Below are positions 33,578 to 42,822 of a stretch of DNA of 64,000 nt, one piece after another. The notes beneath the pieces were generated by a model. That model was not told where the DNA came from. It searched no databases and saw nothing but the letters and a program-made list of their open reading frames with translations. A program made the position numbers and the translations under genes. How positions within the stretch are numbered: position 1 is the first letter of the stretch; every line of letters starts with the position of its first letter. The DNA comes from Candidatus Leptovillus gracilis (lineage in GTDB: Bacteria; Chloroflexota; Anaerolineae; Promineifilales; Promineifilaceae): assembly GCA_016716065.1 (NCBI GenBank), contig JADJXA010000013.1, positions 79,494 to 143,493 of the forward strand, in the 5' to 3' direction.

Positions 33578-35974
33578 ATGCAATACGGACATTTCGACGA
33601 CCACGCCAAAGAATACGTCATCACCCGGCCGGACACGCCACAATCGTGGAGCAATTATCTCGGCTCAACCGAATATGGGGCTATTATCACCAACAATGCC
33701 GGCGGTTATGGCTTCTACAAATCGGGCGCGCACGGCCGTTTCCTGCGCCTGCGTTTCAACAGCGTACCAATGGATCAGCCCGGCCGTTATTTCTACCTGC
33801 GCGACAACGACAGCGGCGACTACTGGTCAGCCTCCTGGCAACCTGTCGGCAAACCCCTGGACCAATACGCCTCCACCTGCCGCCACGGCACGGCTTACAC
33901 CACCATCACCGCCCAATACAACGGCATCAGCAGCGAAGCCACCTACTTCGTGCCTCTGGGCCAGACCTTTGAATATTGGCGGCTCAAACTCACCAACAAC
34001 AGCGGCCGGCCGCGCCGTCTGGGCGTCTTCTCCTACTGTGAATTTACCAACCAGTGGAACACCGAACAAGATCAGGTGAACCTGCAATATTCGCTCTTCA
34101 TCGTCAAAGGGGAACTGGCCGATGGACTGCTGCGCATTGCCATCCACGATAACCTTACGCCAGAACCGGGCAGCGCCCAGGCCGATGACGACGTGATGCA
34201 CACCTGGATGGGGCTGATTGGCGCATCTCTGGACGGCTACGATACCAGCCGCGAAGCGTTCCTCGGTCCCTATCGCGGCTACCACAACCCGCTGGCCGTC
34301 GAGCAGGGGTGCTGTGCCAACAGCCACGCCTATGGCGACAACGCCTGCGGCGTGCTGCACAGCAATCTCACCCTTCAGCCCGGCGAAAGCGGCGAACTGC
34401 TGGTCATGCTGGGCATCGGCGATGCACGCACGGCCGGCCAGGGCGCTGTGGCCGAATTTGGTTCACTGGAACGCGCCACTCTGGAGCTGCAAAAGCTCAA
34501 AGAGAGTTGGCACGCCAAACTGGGCAGCCTGACGGTACAAACGCCCGACGAAGCGCTCAACCACACCATCAACGTCTGGGGCCTCTACAACTGCCTGATC
34601 ACCTTTGCCTGGTCGCGGGCGGCCAGCCTGGTTTACAACGGCGAACGAGACGGTCTGGGCTTCCGTGACTCGGTGCAGGACATTTTAGGCGTGGCGGCGG
34701 CCATTCCCGACGAGGCCCAGGCGCGGCTGGAACTGCTGCTCACCGGCCAGCTTGCCAACGGCGGGGCCATCCCCATCATCAAACCCTTCGCGCATCGCCC
34801 CGGTCATGAAACGCCGCCCAACCCGGAAGAATATCGCTCCGATGACTGCCTCTGGTTCTTCAATGCCGTGCCTGCCTTCGTCGCCGAAACAGGCGATTTC
34901 GACTTTTACCGCAAAGTGCTGCCCTACGCCGACGAAGGCGAAGACAGCGTCTTCGGCCATTTGCGCCGCGCCCTCGAATTTAATCTGGCGCGTACCGGCC
35001 GCAACCACCTGCCCTGCGGCCTTTCCGCCGATTGGAACGACTGCCTGCGCCTGGGCTACTTTGGCGAAAGCCTGTTTGTCGCCTTCCAACTGCGTTTGGG
35101 CCTGACCGTGTACGCCGAAATTGCCGGGCGACTGGAACGACCGGACGAAGCCGCCTGGGCTTTAGGCCAGCGGGCGCAGTTGGACCAGGCTATTCAGTCG
35201 GCCACCTGGGATGGCGATTGGTTTATCTGGGCCATTACCGAAGATGGTACGGTTTACGGCACGAAGCAGTATGAAGAAGGCCAGGTTTACTTGAATACCC
35301 AGGTCTGGGCGGTCATCAGCGGCGCGGCCTCGCCAGAGCAAGCAGAGCGCTGTATGCAGACGGTTTACGATAAGCTGGCCACGCCCTATGGCCTGATGTT
35401 GTGCGCCCCGCCACTGGTTAAGACTTCTATTGACGTGATGCGGGCGGTGGTTTTTAATCCCGGCATCAAGGAAAACGCGGGTATTTTTAACCACACCCAG
35501 GGCTGGGGGGTGATGGCCGAATGTCTGTTGGGGCACGGGGACCGCGCCTACGAATATTATCGGGCAGCGATGCCCGCCGCTTACAACGGCCGTGCCGAAA
35601 TTCGCCAGATGGAACCTTATGTACAGGGACAAACAACCTACTCAATCTATTCACCCCGCCCCGGCCATACGCGCACTGCCTGGCTGACAGGCGCGGCCGC
35701 CTGGGCTTACTACAGCGCCACACAGTACATCTTGGGGCTGCGGCCCGAGGTGGATGGCCTGCGGATTGACCCCTGCATCCCGGAAGAATGGCCCGGTTTC
35801 AGCGCCACGCGCCGTTTCCGGGGCAAGACGGTTGAGATTGAAGTGCAAAACCCACAAGGCGTTTGCCGCGGCGTTCGCTGGCTGACGCTGAACGGGGAAC
35901 GATTGGCAGGCAATCTGGTCCCGGCAGAGCGGCTGGCAGCCTACAATCGCGTCGAAGTGGTGCTGGGAGCTTAA
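33578..35974 (+). CDS. GH94 disaccharide phosphorylase (cellobiose/chitobiose type)
   Basis: A 798-residue inverting phosphorylase that splits a beta-linked disaccharide with phosphate. The N-terminal beta-sandwich starts Y-G-H-F-D-D and has E-Y-V-I-T-R-P, N-N-A-G-G-Y-G-F-Y and Y-F-Y-L-R-D-N-D-S-G-D-Y-W-S. The (alpha/alpha)6 domain has L-G-F-R-D-S-V-Q-D, the catalytic aspartate in S-A-D-W-N-D-C-L, and E-N-A-G-I-F-N-H-T-Q-G-W. The sequence looks intermediate between cellobiose and N,N'-diacetylchitobiose phosphorylases; neighbouring ChbG and GlcNAc-kinase-like genes favour an amino-sugar substrate. ATG 33578 follows AAAGGAATCTGCC. It is convergent with the deacetylase gene, three bases apart. 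Confidence 0.93.
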   Translation: MQYGHFDDHAKEYVITRPDTPQSWSNYLGSTEYGAIITNNAGGYGFYKSGAHGRFLRLRFNSVPMDQPGRYFYLRDNDSGDYWSASWQPVGKPLDQYASTCRHGTAYTTITAQYNGISSEATYFVPLGQTFEYWRLKLTNNSGRPRRLGVFSYCEFTNQWNTEQDQVNLQYSLFIVKGELADGLLRIAIHDNLTPEPGSAQADDDVMHTWMGLIGASLDGYDTSREAFLGPYRGYHNPLAVEQGCCANSHAYGDNACGVLHSNLTLQPGESGELLVMLGIGDARTAGQGAVAEFGSLERATLELQKLKESWHAKLGSLTVQTPDEALNHTINVWGLYNCLITFAWSRAASLVYNGERDGLGFRDSVQDILGVAAAIPDEAQARLELLLTGQLANGGAIPIIKPFAHRPGHETPPNPEEYRSDDCLWFFNAVPAFVAETGDFDFYRKVLPYADEGEDSVFGHLRRALEFNLARTGRNHLPCGLSADWNDCLRLGYFGESLFVAFQLRLGLTVYAEIAGRLERPDEAAWALGQRAQLDQAIQSATWDGDWFIWAITEDGTVYGTKQYEEGQVYLNTQVWAVISGAASPEQAERCMQTVYDKLATPYGLMLCAPPLVKTSIDVMRAVVFNPGIKENAGIFNHTQGWGVMAECLLGHGDRAYEYYRAAMPAAYNGRAEIRQMEPYVQGQTTYSIYSPRPGHTRTAWLTGAAAWAYYSATQYILGLRPEVDGLRIDPCIPEEWPGFSATRRFRGKTVEIEVQNPQGVCRGVRWLTLNGERLAGNLVPAERLAAYNRVEVVLGA

Positions 35975-35977
35975 CCC

Positions 35978-36808
35978 TCACACGGCCGCAAAGGTCGTCA
36001 GTGTGATTGTCTGGCTGGCGAGCGCTTCTTGGACGGCCGTATCCGTCAGAGCGGCCAACTCCTGTTGCCGCTGCCGTGCATAGGCGCTGCTGGCTTCCAG
36101 TTCAGGGTCGCTGTAGCCGGGATGGCACATCAATTCATAAATACCTGCGGCTGGCAGGCTGCGCAAGATGCGCAGCAGCTCTGCCTGCGTCGCCAGGTCG
36201 CCGTAAAAAGTAGCATAAAAGGCGTCGGGGCAGCGCGGCGCAAATTCGGCCAGCAGCCGGGGAGCATACACCCCGGCGATGGCTTGCACCGCTGGCGGCA
36301 TTCCGGCCATCGCCACCTGGTCCCCCTGCGCCATCACCTGGCGAATGGCGCAGCCATATTCTTGCGCCAGTTCCAGCATGGCCCGGAACAACCCTTCGCT
36401 GAAGTAGGAAGAATGGTGGTGAGAATCCAGATGGGTCGGTTTACGCCCTGTCACCTGGATGAAGCGCTCGATCTGCGCCCGCCATTCGGCCTGCGCTTCG
36501 GCCGGGTCCACCTCTGCCAGCCGCGCCGTGAGTTGGGCCAGTGTGTGGAATGCGCCATCGCTGGTAGTAAGGCTGGGGAGTTGGCTGGCGGGCAGCAACG
36601 GCCGTCCGGCCGTCAATACCAGATGCACCCCCAACCCCAGGTCCGGCGTTTCTTGCAGCGCCAGGGCCAGGTCAGCCACCACGTTGTCGAAATTCATCAT
36701 GCAGGTGGTGGAGCTGACGATGCCGCGCCGGTGGGCATCGCGGATGCCATGAGAAATGTTGGGGGAACGGCCGTAATCATCCGCATTCACGATCAATTTT
36801 GCCCTCAT
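35978..36808 (-). CDS. ChbG/YdjC-family carbohydrate deacetylase
   Basis: A 276-residue metal-dependent deacetylase. The metal and catalytic residues are seen in I-V-N-A-D-D-Y-G-R-S at the start and T-H-L-D-S-H-H-H in the middle, with G-V-H-L-V-L-T-A-G-R-P between them. ChbG in enterobacteria removes an acetyl group from N,N'-diacetylchitobiose so that the GH4 enzyme ChbF can cleave it; other YdjC-family members act on different N-acetyl sugars. The gene is on the opposite strand to the cluster and ends three bases from the GH94 gene. Confidence 0.88.
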   Translation of the reverse strand: MRAKLIVNADDYGRSPNISHGIRDAHRRGIVSSTTCMMNFDNVVADLALALQETPDLGLGVHLVLTAGRPLLPASQLPSLTTSDGAFHTLAQLTARLAEVDPAEAQAEWRAQIERFIQVTGRKPTHLDSHHHSSYFSEGLFRAMLELAQEYGCAIRQVMAQGDQVAMAGMPPAVQAIAGVYAPRLLAEFAPRCPDAFYATFYGDLATQAELLRILRSLPAAGIYELMCHPGYSDPELEASSAYARQRQQELAALTDTAVQEALASQTITLTTFAAV

Positions 36809-36975
36809 GCTGCTAACCCTCCAAAACGTTAACCCTCATGATCTGCCCACAAATTTTGCAGGGTGAAATGATACCACACCTCCCACCTATCTTCCGATCT
36901 GATGATGGGCGCAGCCGAACCATCGCGCTACAACTTCATAGTTTGAAGATCTATCATTTTGCCAGACTGCATCTC

Positions 36976-37004
36976 TTTACAAGGCTCGAAAATTATATTA
37001 AAAT
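36976..37004 (+). promoter_or_regulatory. Candidate promoter of the LacI-type regulator
   Basis: TTTACA and TAAAAT are separated by 17 bases, with the -10 box 33 bases before the GTG start. The region is clearly AT-rich against its surroundings. Confidence 0.5.
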
Positions 37005-37036
37005 CTTTACTAAATATTCTAAAAGAGGATCGAACT

Positions 37037-38071
37037 GTGAGCAGCAAAGTCACCATCAACACCATTGCCGAAGCGTGCCAGGTGTCGCCGAGCACCGTCT
37101 CGTTGGTCCTCAACGGCAAGCCTGGTGTTTCCACCGAGACCCGCACCCGCGTGCTGGAAGCGGCCCGCACCCTGGGCTACCTACCCTCCCTCTCGCCCAC
37201 GCCCGCCAGGAATCGTCAGTTAACGGCCGTTGGCCTGGTTGTCAAAAGCGAACCCGGTCTGCTGCCGACGGCCAACCCCTTCTATTCACAAATCATCACC
37301 GGGGTAGACGATGCCTGCCGCGACATGGGCATCAATCTGTTGTTCGCCATGCTGCCGGTGGACGAAAACAACCTGCCGCCGCGCCTGCCGCCGCTGATGG
37401 AAAACAGCAATTTGGATGGCCTGCTGATGGTGGGCGCATTTGTAGACCAGACCATGCACGCCTTTTTAGGCCAACGTAACCTGCCCATCGTCTTGGTGGA
37501 TGGCTACTCCGATACAGAGCGTTTCGACATGGTGGTCAGCGACAACTTCCGCGCTGCTTATCAGGCCGTAGAATATCTGATTGCCGGCGGTCACCGGCAT
37601 ATTGGACTGGTGGGCAGTGAACCGGGATGCTACCCCAGTCTGCTGGAGCGGCGCAATGGCTACCTGCGCGCCCTCAAAGAGCAAAACAGCCCCCACACCT
37701 ACCTGGCCGATTTTAATGTCAACCGCTCGCAGGGGGAGGCGGAGACGCTTCGTCTGCTGCAAGAAAATCCACAAATCAGCGCGCTGTTTTGTGTCAATGA
37801 CAACGTGGCCCTGGGTGCGCTGCGGGCGGCAAGGCAGATCGGGCGGCGCGTGCCGCAAGACCTCTCCATCGTGGGCTACGATGACACGTATCTGGCGACC
37901 AGCATTTCGCCGACGCTGACAACCATGCGGGTGGACACGCTGGCAATGGGGCGCGCGGCCGTGCATCTGCTGGCGCTGCGGCTGGCAAAGCCAGACGCGG
38001 CGCGGACAACAGTGATCATTCATCCGGAATTGGTGGAGCGGGAATCAGCTTCACCACTGAACGGAATTTAA
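37037..38071 (+). CDS. LacI-family transcriptional regulator
   Basis: A 344-residue regulator with an N-terminal helix-turn-helix (T-I-N-T-I-A-E-A-C-Q-V-S-P-S-T-V-S), the hinge R-V-L-E-A-A-R-T-L-G-Y, and a periplasmic-binding-protein-like sensor ending in D-L-S-I-V-G-Y-D-D-T and P-T-L-T-T-M-R-V-D. The start is GTG 37037 with AGAGGATCGAACT ahead of it; the open frame extends upstream through the promoter. It precedes the GH130 gene, so it is probably the regulator of the sugar cluster and responds to a di- or monosaccharide. Confidence 0.93.
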   Translation: MSSKVTINTIAEACQVSPSTVSLVLNGKPGVSTETRTRVLEAARTLGYLPSLSPTPARNRQLTAVGLVVKSEPGLLPTANPFYSQIITGVDDACRDMGINLLFAMLPVDENNLPPRLPPLMENSNLDGLLMVGAFVDQTMHAFLGQRNLPIVLVDGYSDTERFDMVVSDNFRAAYQAVEYLIAGGHRHIGLVGSEPGCYPSLLERRNGYLRALKEQNSPHTYLADFNVNRSQGEAETLRLLQENPQISALFCVNDNVALGALRAARQIGRRVPQDLSIVGYDDTYLATSISPTLTTMRVDTLAMGRAAVHLLALRLAKPDAARTTVIIHPELVERESASPLNGI

Positions 38072-38110
38072 GACAAGAAGACAAAGAAACAAAGAGATAA
38101 AGGAGCAATT

Positions 38111-39091
38111 ATGACCACTCAACCATTCAGCCACATCCCCAACATACCGTGGGAGGAACGGCCGTCCACCACCAGCGACGTCATCTGGCGCTTCAGCCGC
38201 AATCCGATTATCCCCCGCGACCTGATCCCGTCGTCCAATTCCATCTTCAACAGCGCCGCCGTACCTTTCAACGGCAAATTCGCCGGCGTTTTCCGCTGCG
38301 ACAACAAAAAGCGGGAGATGAACCTGCACCGCGGCTTCAGCGACGATGGCTTTACCTGGCGGCTGGACAACGATCCGATTGATTGGCAGTGCGCCGACGA
38401 GGAAATCGGCCGTTACCAATACCGCTACGATCCCCGCGTAGTCTGGATCGAAGACCGCTACTGGGTGACGTGGTGCAACGGCTACCACGGCCCGACCATC
38501 GGTGTGGGCTACACCTTCGACTTTGAAACCTTCCACTTTTTAGAAAATGCCCTGCTGCCCTTCAATCGCAACGGCGTCCTCTTCCCCCGGCGGATCAACG
38601 GCAAATACGTCATGCTCAACCGGCCGTCGGACAACGGCCATACCCCCTTCGGCGACATCTACCTCAGCCAGAGCAAGGACATGGTCTATTGGGGCGAGCA
38701 TCGTTATGTGATGGGGACCAGGGGCGGCTGGGAAAGCACCAAAATCGGCGCCGGCCCCATCCCCATCGAAACGCCGGAAGGCTGGCTGTTGATCTACCAC
38801 GGCGTCCTCACTTCTTGCAACGGGTTTGTCTACGCCTTTGGCGCGGCGCTGTTGGATTTAGACCAGCCGTGGAAGGTGATTTATCGCGGCGCGCCCTATT
38901 TGCTGGCCCCGCAAACGTTGTACGAATGTGTCGGCGACGTGCCCAACGTCGCTTTCCCCTGCGCCGCGCTCTACGACCAGCCCACCGGCCGTATCGCCAT
39001 CTACTACGGTGGCGCAGACACGGTGACAGCCCTGGCCTTCTGCCAGTTGGATGAGCTGCTGGGTTGGCTAAGGGAGAATGGCGCGGAGTAA
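38111..39091 (+). CDS. GH130-family glycoside phosphorylase
   Basis: A 326-residue five-bladed beta-propeller protein of the mannoside phosphorylase family. Matching segments are N-P-I-I-P (near residue 30), F-N-S-A-A-V-P-F-N-G-K-F, Y-D-P-R-V-V-W-I-E-D-R-Y-W, W-E-S-T-K-I-G-A-G-P-I-P, E-G-W-L-L-I-Y-H-G-V and Y-Y-G-G-A-D. The aspartate in Y-D-P-R is in the region that holds the proposed catalytic acid. ATG 38111 follows AAAGGAGCAATT. Family members act on beta-1,4- or beta-1,2-mannosides, sometimes linked to glucose or GlcNAc. It is co-directional with the LacI gene, 40 bases downstream. Confidence 0.88.
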   Translation: MTTQPFSHIPNIPWEERPSTTSDVIWRFSRNPIIPRDLIPSSNSIFNSAAVPFNGKFAGVFRCDNKKREMNLHRGFSDDGFTWRLDNDPIDWQCADEEIGRYQYRYDPRVVWIEDRYWVTWCNGYHGPTIGVGYTFDFETFHFLENALLPFNRNGVLFPRRINGKYVMLNRPSDNGHTPFGDIYLSQSKDMVYWGEHRYVMGTRGGWESTKIGAGPIPIETPEGWLLIYHGVLTSCNGFVYAFGAALLDLDQPWKVIYRGAPYLLAPQTLYECVGDVPNVAFPCAALYDQPTGRIAIYYGGADTVTALAFCQLDELLGWLRENGAE

Positions 39092-39109
39092 CGGCCGTTA
39101 ACCAGCCAG

Positions 39110-39140
39110 ACCCGAAGGGTGTTCAATACCCTTCGGGTTT
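39110..39140. terminator. Bidirectional stem-loop terminator
   Basis: ACCCGAAGGGT and its exact complement ACCCTTCGGGT are separated by seven bases. The hairpin lies between the convergent GH130 and SARP-type genes and includes the last codons of the latter (G-K-P-E-G-Y-stop). Short T-runs are weak, so termination strength is uncertain. Confidence 0.65.
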
Positions 39141-42100
39141 CCCCCCCAGCAGCCCGCGCACGGATTCAATCACCTCATTCAGCGACATCTCTTGCCTGGC
39201 AAGCTGCGCCGCGGCAAAAGCGGCGGGGCCAAGCTGGGTAGCTAAATCGGCCAAAAACAGCCTGGCCCTCTCCCGCGTTTCCCACCAGGCAGCCAGATGG
39301 AACTGCACAAAAGCAGCCAGCGCCACCGCCCCGGCCAGGTCGCCCTCGGCCGCCAACAGGTTCGCCACGCCATAGAGGGCCATCAGCGTCACCCCCTTGT
39401 CGCCCAAAACCATCACATAATGCACCGCCGCCTGATAACAACGGCGGGCGGCGGCAAACTCGCCTTGAGCGATTTGCGCCAGACCATAGTGGGTATAAAT
39501 GTACCCCTGCCCCCACGGATGATAGGTATCGTGCATCGCTTCGAGGGCCTGATCATAATGGGCGCAAGCCGCCGCCCAATCCTGCCCCATCAAGGCCAAA
39601 TCGCCCAGGCCGCGATGGTAATACACCAACCCCAGGCTGATTCTATGCTGCCGGAAGCCGACAAAACTTTGTTCGTACAGGTCACGGGCGAAATCGAGTT
39701 GGCCTTGCAGACGGCGCAGTTCGCCCCATTCCCAGCAGCCCCAGGCCAGGCCCTTTTCATCCTGAATCTGGGTAAAGGTCAACTGGCTAACGCTGCGCCA
39801 ATGCTCTGCCAGGGCAAAGTCGCCCAACCGGCCAGCGGCGATGCTTTGCCAGGATTGGGTGTGGGCCACCGCTTGCCTATCGCCCACCTGGATAAAAAGC
39901 GTTTTGGCTGATTCAAACCAATCAATCGCCTCGCGGAACTGTCCGTTGGACATGCTGATGTCCGCCATGTCGTAGCGCACATGGGCCGCGCCCCGGCTGA
40001 CGTTAAGTTGGAGGAAAATTGCCTGGCACTCTTCCAGCAAGCGGAACGCTTTTTCATAGTGGCGATTGATCGCTTCGATGCGGGCCAATGTTTGCAAATT
40101 ACGCGCCAGCAAGGAAGCAGAACCCAGGCTCCGGGTGACAGCGATGGCTTCGGTAAGGCATTGTCGCGCTTCGTCGGGATCAAACGTGGCGAGTGTGCCG
40201 CCGAGCATATCTAAGAAGAGGGCGATAGTGAATAGGTCGCCGCCTTCCCGGCTCAGGCTAAGGCCATGCCGGAAGTATTGCAGCCCCTCGTTAATGTCCA
40301 CGTACCAGGTGTAGGCCAGGGCGAGCAGAGCGTAGAGAAAGCCAAAGTCACGCTCCAGCCCTTCTTGGACCACAAGCTGCATGGCGCGGCGGGCTATCTC
40401 CCTCGCCTCGTAGCCGCTGATTTCATCTATGAGGCTCCAGGCGCGAGCGGACAATAAAGCGGCAAGGGTGCGGCGGGCAAGTGGTGAGTTGTTGGTGGCA
40501 ACGGCCGTTTCCACCGCCGCCAGCCCATCACGCATCAACGAACCGAGGCTGCTGTAGAGGGAGCGGCTCAGGTAAAAAAGTAACAGCCCATCAAGCGCAT
40601 TCAAGACACGCATGTACTCTCCCTGCTGCGCTGCCCAGAGCCAGGCCGCCCGGCAGTTCTCCTCATCCGGCTCCAGTTGGGCGATGGCCGCCTGCTGCCC
40701 TGCCCCTTTGATTTGTTCGCCTTGCCTTTGCAGCAGTTCAGTGAAATAAGCGCTAAACCGATCGGCGGTTTGGGCGGCCAGGTCGGGCTGGGCGATGAGC
40801 CGCTCGTGGGCATATTGGCGCAAAAGTTCTTGGATTTGGTAACGGCCGTTCTCCCCCCGCCACAACAGCGACTTTGTCACCAACCCCATCAGGTCACGCA
40901 GAGAAGCGCCGGCGACCGCCTGGGCCGCCTCCCGGCTAAAGCCGCCGGAAAAGATGGAAAGCTGGGCGAAGGTAAGCCGCTCCGCCTCGCTGAGCAAATC
41001 CCACGTGTAGTTAAAAACGGAGCGCAGACTGCGCTGCCGCTGGGGCACGTCGTACTGCTCTGTCTCCAAAAAGTCCAGGCTGCGGGCAATCTCATCGGCA
41101 ATTTCGGCCGGCGAGAGCAGCGCCAGCCAACCGGCGGCCAGTTCAATGCCCAACGGCAGCCCGTCTACCAAAGAGCAGATGCGGGCGACATCCAGCCAAT
41201 TGTCTGGCGACAGACGGAAATCAGGCGCTGCGCGTCGGGCGCTCTGGGCGAAAAGTTGAACAGCGCTGTAACTCTCGGCGTCGGTGGGTTGGCGCCAGGC
41301 AGCGGCCGTTTCCCGGTCCGGTGCGCGCATCCCCGGCACAGGATACAACTGCTCCCCCTGCACGTTCAGCCGCAGGCGGGAAGTGGTCAACACTTTCAGG
41401 CGCGGCGCGGCGGCGACCATGTCGGCCACCAACAGCGCGCCATTCTGTTCCAGCAAATGTTCGTAATTGTCCAGCACCAGCAGCATTTGCTTAAAACGCA
41501 GAAAGTCCAAGAGCTGCTGGCGCAGCGGCTGCTCCTCGCCACGCGCCGCAAACTGCACCGCCGAGGCGATGGCGGCCGGGATGTATTCCGGGGTAGAAAG
41601 CGGGGCCAACGGCACAAAATAGACGCCATCGGCAAAGCGCTCTGGTTCTATCTGGAGATAACCGGCGGCCAACTGCAGCGCCAGGCGGCTCTTGCCGCAG
41701 CCACCCGGCCCCAGCAAGGTTAACAGGCGGCTGGATGGATCGGCAAAGAGGCGGCGAACTTCGGCCATCTCCTGCGTCCGGCCGACAAAGGGGGTGGGTT
41801 GGGCGGGCAGATTGTGGCAAACGGCCGTTTTTTGCGGCGGCGTCATAACCGGCGGGGGCGGCGGGGCGGTCAGTTCGCCCGTCCGGATTGCCTCATAAAG
41901 GGCGACGGTCTCTGGCGTGGGTGCGGCGCCCAACTCCTCAGCCAGGATGGCCGCGCACTGTTCATATTGGCGCAAAGCCGCGCCGCGCTGCCCCATCCCG
42001 GCATAGAGCCGCATTACCTGCCGGTGAGCCGCTTCATCCAGTGGATCCAAAGCGAGCCAACGGCGGGCGTAGGCAACGGCCGTTTCCCCTTCCCCCCTTT

Positions 42101-42620
42101 CCCCATGATAAATCGCCACTGTTTGCAGCACTTTGCCAACTTGTTGGCGCAGCGCTTCGGCCATTTCGTACTGCCAGGCATCGAACTCTGGCGCGTCGCG
42201 CAGGGTAAAGCCGGCCAGGAAATCGCCAACGTACAGGCTGGCGGCTTCGGCCAGCGCAGCAACCTCACCGCTGGCTGCCAGGCGGCGAAATTCGGCCACA
42301 TCTAGCCAGACGCCCTCTTGCGTGGCGAAGGTGATTTGTTCCCGGTCCGCTGCCAGATAGCCGGGGCCAAGCATCTGGTTGATTTCCCACAGGGTGCGGC
42401 GTAAATAGGCCAGGGCGCTGGCCTGGTCCGATTCGGGCCAGAAGCGAGCGGCGAGCGCTTCGCGGCTGTGGGGAACGGCCGTTAATGCCAGATAGGCAAG
42501 CAGCGCCACCGCCTTGCATCGGTCTGTTGCCACCGGCGCGCCATTCTGTTCAATGCGCGGCGCGCCCAAAAAATGAAACCTTAATTGCGCCAATGTCGCT
42601 TTCCCAACAGGCCAGGACAC
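39123..42620 (-). CDS. SARP-type BTAD / NB-ARC / TPR transcriptional regulator
   Basis: About 1,165 residues. The N-terminus is a winged-helix plus BTAD module (L-R-F-H-F-L-G-A-P-R-I-E, later E-E-L-G-A-A-P-T-P-E-T). Next is an NB-ARC-type ATPase with Walker A G-P-G-G-C-G-K-S-R and Walker B L-L-V-L-D-N-Y-E-H, and G-L-P-L-G-I-E-L-A-A-G-W. The C-terminal half consists of TPR-like helices. Such AfsR-like proteins switch on target genes after ATP- and ligand-driven assembly. The start is GTG 42620 or TTG 42593; the frame continues further upstream only through heptamer repeats. No target can be named; it lies next to the sugar cluster but faces it. Confidence 0.88.
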   Translation of the reverse strand: MSWPVGKATLAQLRFHFLGAPRIEQNGAPVATDRCKAVALLAYLALTAVPHSREALAARFWPESDQASALAYLRRTLWEINQMLGPGYLAADREQITFATQEGVWLDVAEFRRLAASGEVAALAEAASLYVGDFLAGFTLRDAPEFDAWQYEMAEALRQQVGKVLQTVAIYHGERGEGETAVAYARRWLALDPLDEAAHRQVMRLYAGMGQRGAALRQYEQCAAILAEELGAAPTPETVALYEAIRTGELTAPPPPPVMTPPQKTAVCHNLPAQPTPFVGRTQEMAEVRRLFADPSSRLLTLLGPGGCGKSRLALQLAAGYLQIEPERFADGVYFVPLAPLSTPEYIPAAIASAVQFAARGEEQPLRQQLLDFLRFKQMLLVLDNYEHLLEQNGALLVADMVAAAPRLKVLTTSRLRLNVQGEQLYPVPGMRAPDRETAAAWRQPTDAESYSAVQLFAQSARRAAPDFRLSPDNWLDVARICSLVDGLPLGIELAAGWLALLSPAEIADEIARSLDFLETEQYDVPQRQRSLRSVFNYTWDLLSEAERLTFAQLSIFSGGFSREAAQAVAGASLRDLMGLVTKSLLWRGENGRYQIQELLRQYAHERLIAQPDLAAQTADRFSAYFTELLQRQGEQIKGAGQQAAIAQLEPDEENCRAAWLWAAQQGEYMRVLNALDGLLLFYLSRSLYSSLGSLMRDGLAAVETAVATNNSPLARRTLAALLSARAWSLIDEISGYEAREIARRAMQLVVQEGLERDFGFLYALLALAYTWYVDINEGLQYFRHGLSLSREGGDLFTIALFLDMLGGTLATFDPDEARQCLTEAIAVTRSLGSASLLARNLQTLARIEAINRHYEKAFRLLEECQAIFLQLNVSRGAAHVRYDMADISMSNGQFREAIDWFESAKTLFIQVGDRQAVAHTQSWQSIAAGRLGDFALAEHWRSVSQLTFTQIQDEKGLAWGCWEWGELRRLQGQLDFARDLYEQSFVGFRQHRISLGLVYYHRGLGDLALMGQDWAAACAHYDQALEAMHDTYHPWGQGYIYTHYGLAQIAQGEFAAARRCYQAAVHYVMVLGDKGVTLMALYGVANLLAAEGDLAGAVALAAFVQFHLAAWWETRERARLFLADLATQLGPAAFAAAQLARQEMSLNEVIESVRGLLGGKPEGY

Positions 42621-42660
42621 GTAGCCGTAGTCCGTAAGCCGTAAGCCGTAGTCCGTACTT
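42620..42660. repeat. CCGTAAG-type heptamer array
   Basis: Units CCGTAGT, CCGTAAG, CCGTAAG, CCGTAGT and CCGTA follow head to tail just upstream of the SARP-type gene. Together with the remainder of the gap (42661-42822) this is the divergent promoter region. That remainder holds CGAAACGTTTTCCGAAACG, a possible operator with CGAAACG repeated directly. Confidence 0.7.
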
Positions 42661-42822
42661 CGAGAGGGATTATAGCAAATGAAGGCGTTGACGCGGAAAA
42701 CTCCGCGCCGCCAGGGTGAAAAACGCTGAACCGAAACGTTTTCCGAAACGAGGCGCGCAACGCATGGGAAACGGCCGTTGGCTAAACTGTAGACATAGCG
42801 AAACAAAGGAGCGCATGACACA

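Noticed and set aside
36838..37479. Plus-strand frame overlapping the LacI gene start
   Set aside because: It is in another frame of a well-supported LacI regulator and shows no domain.
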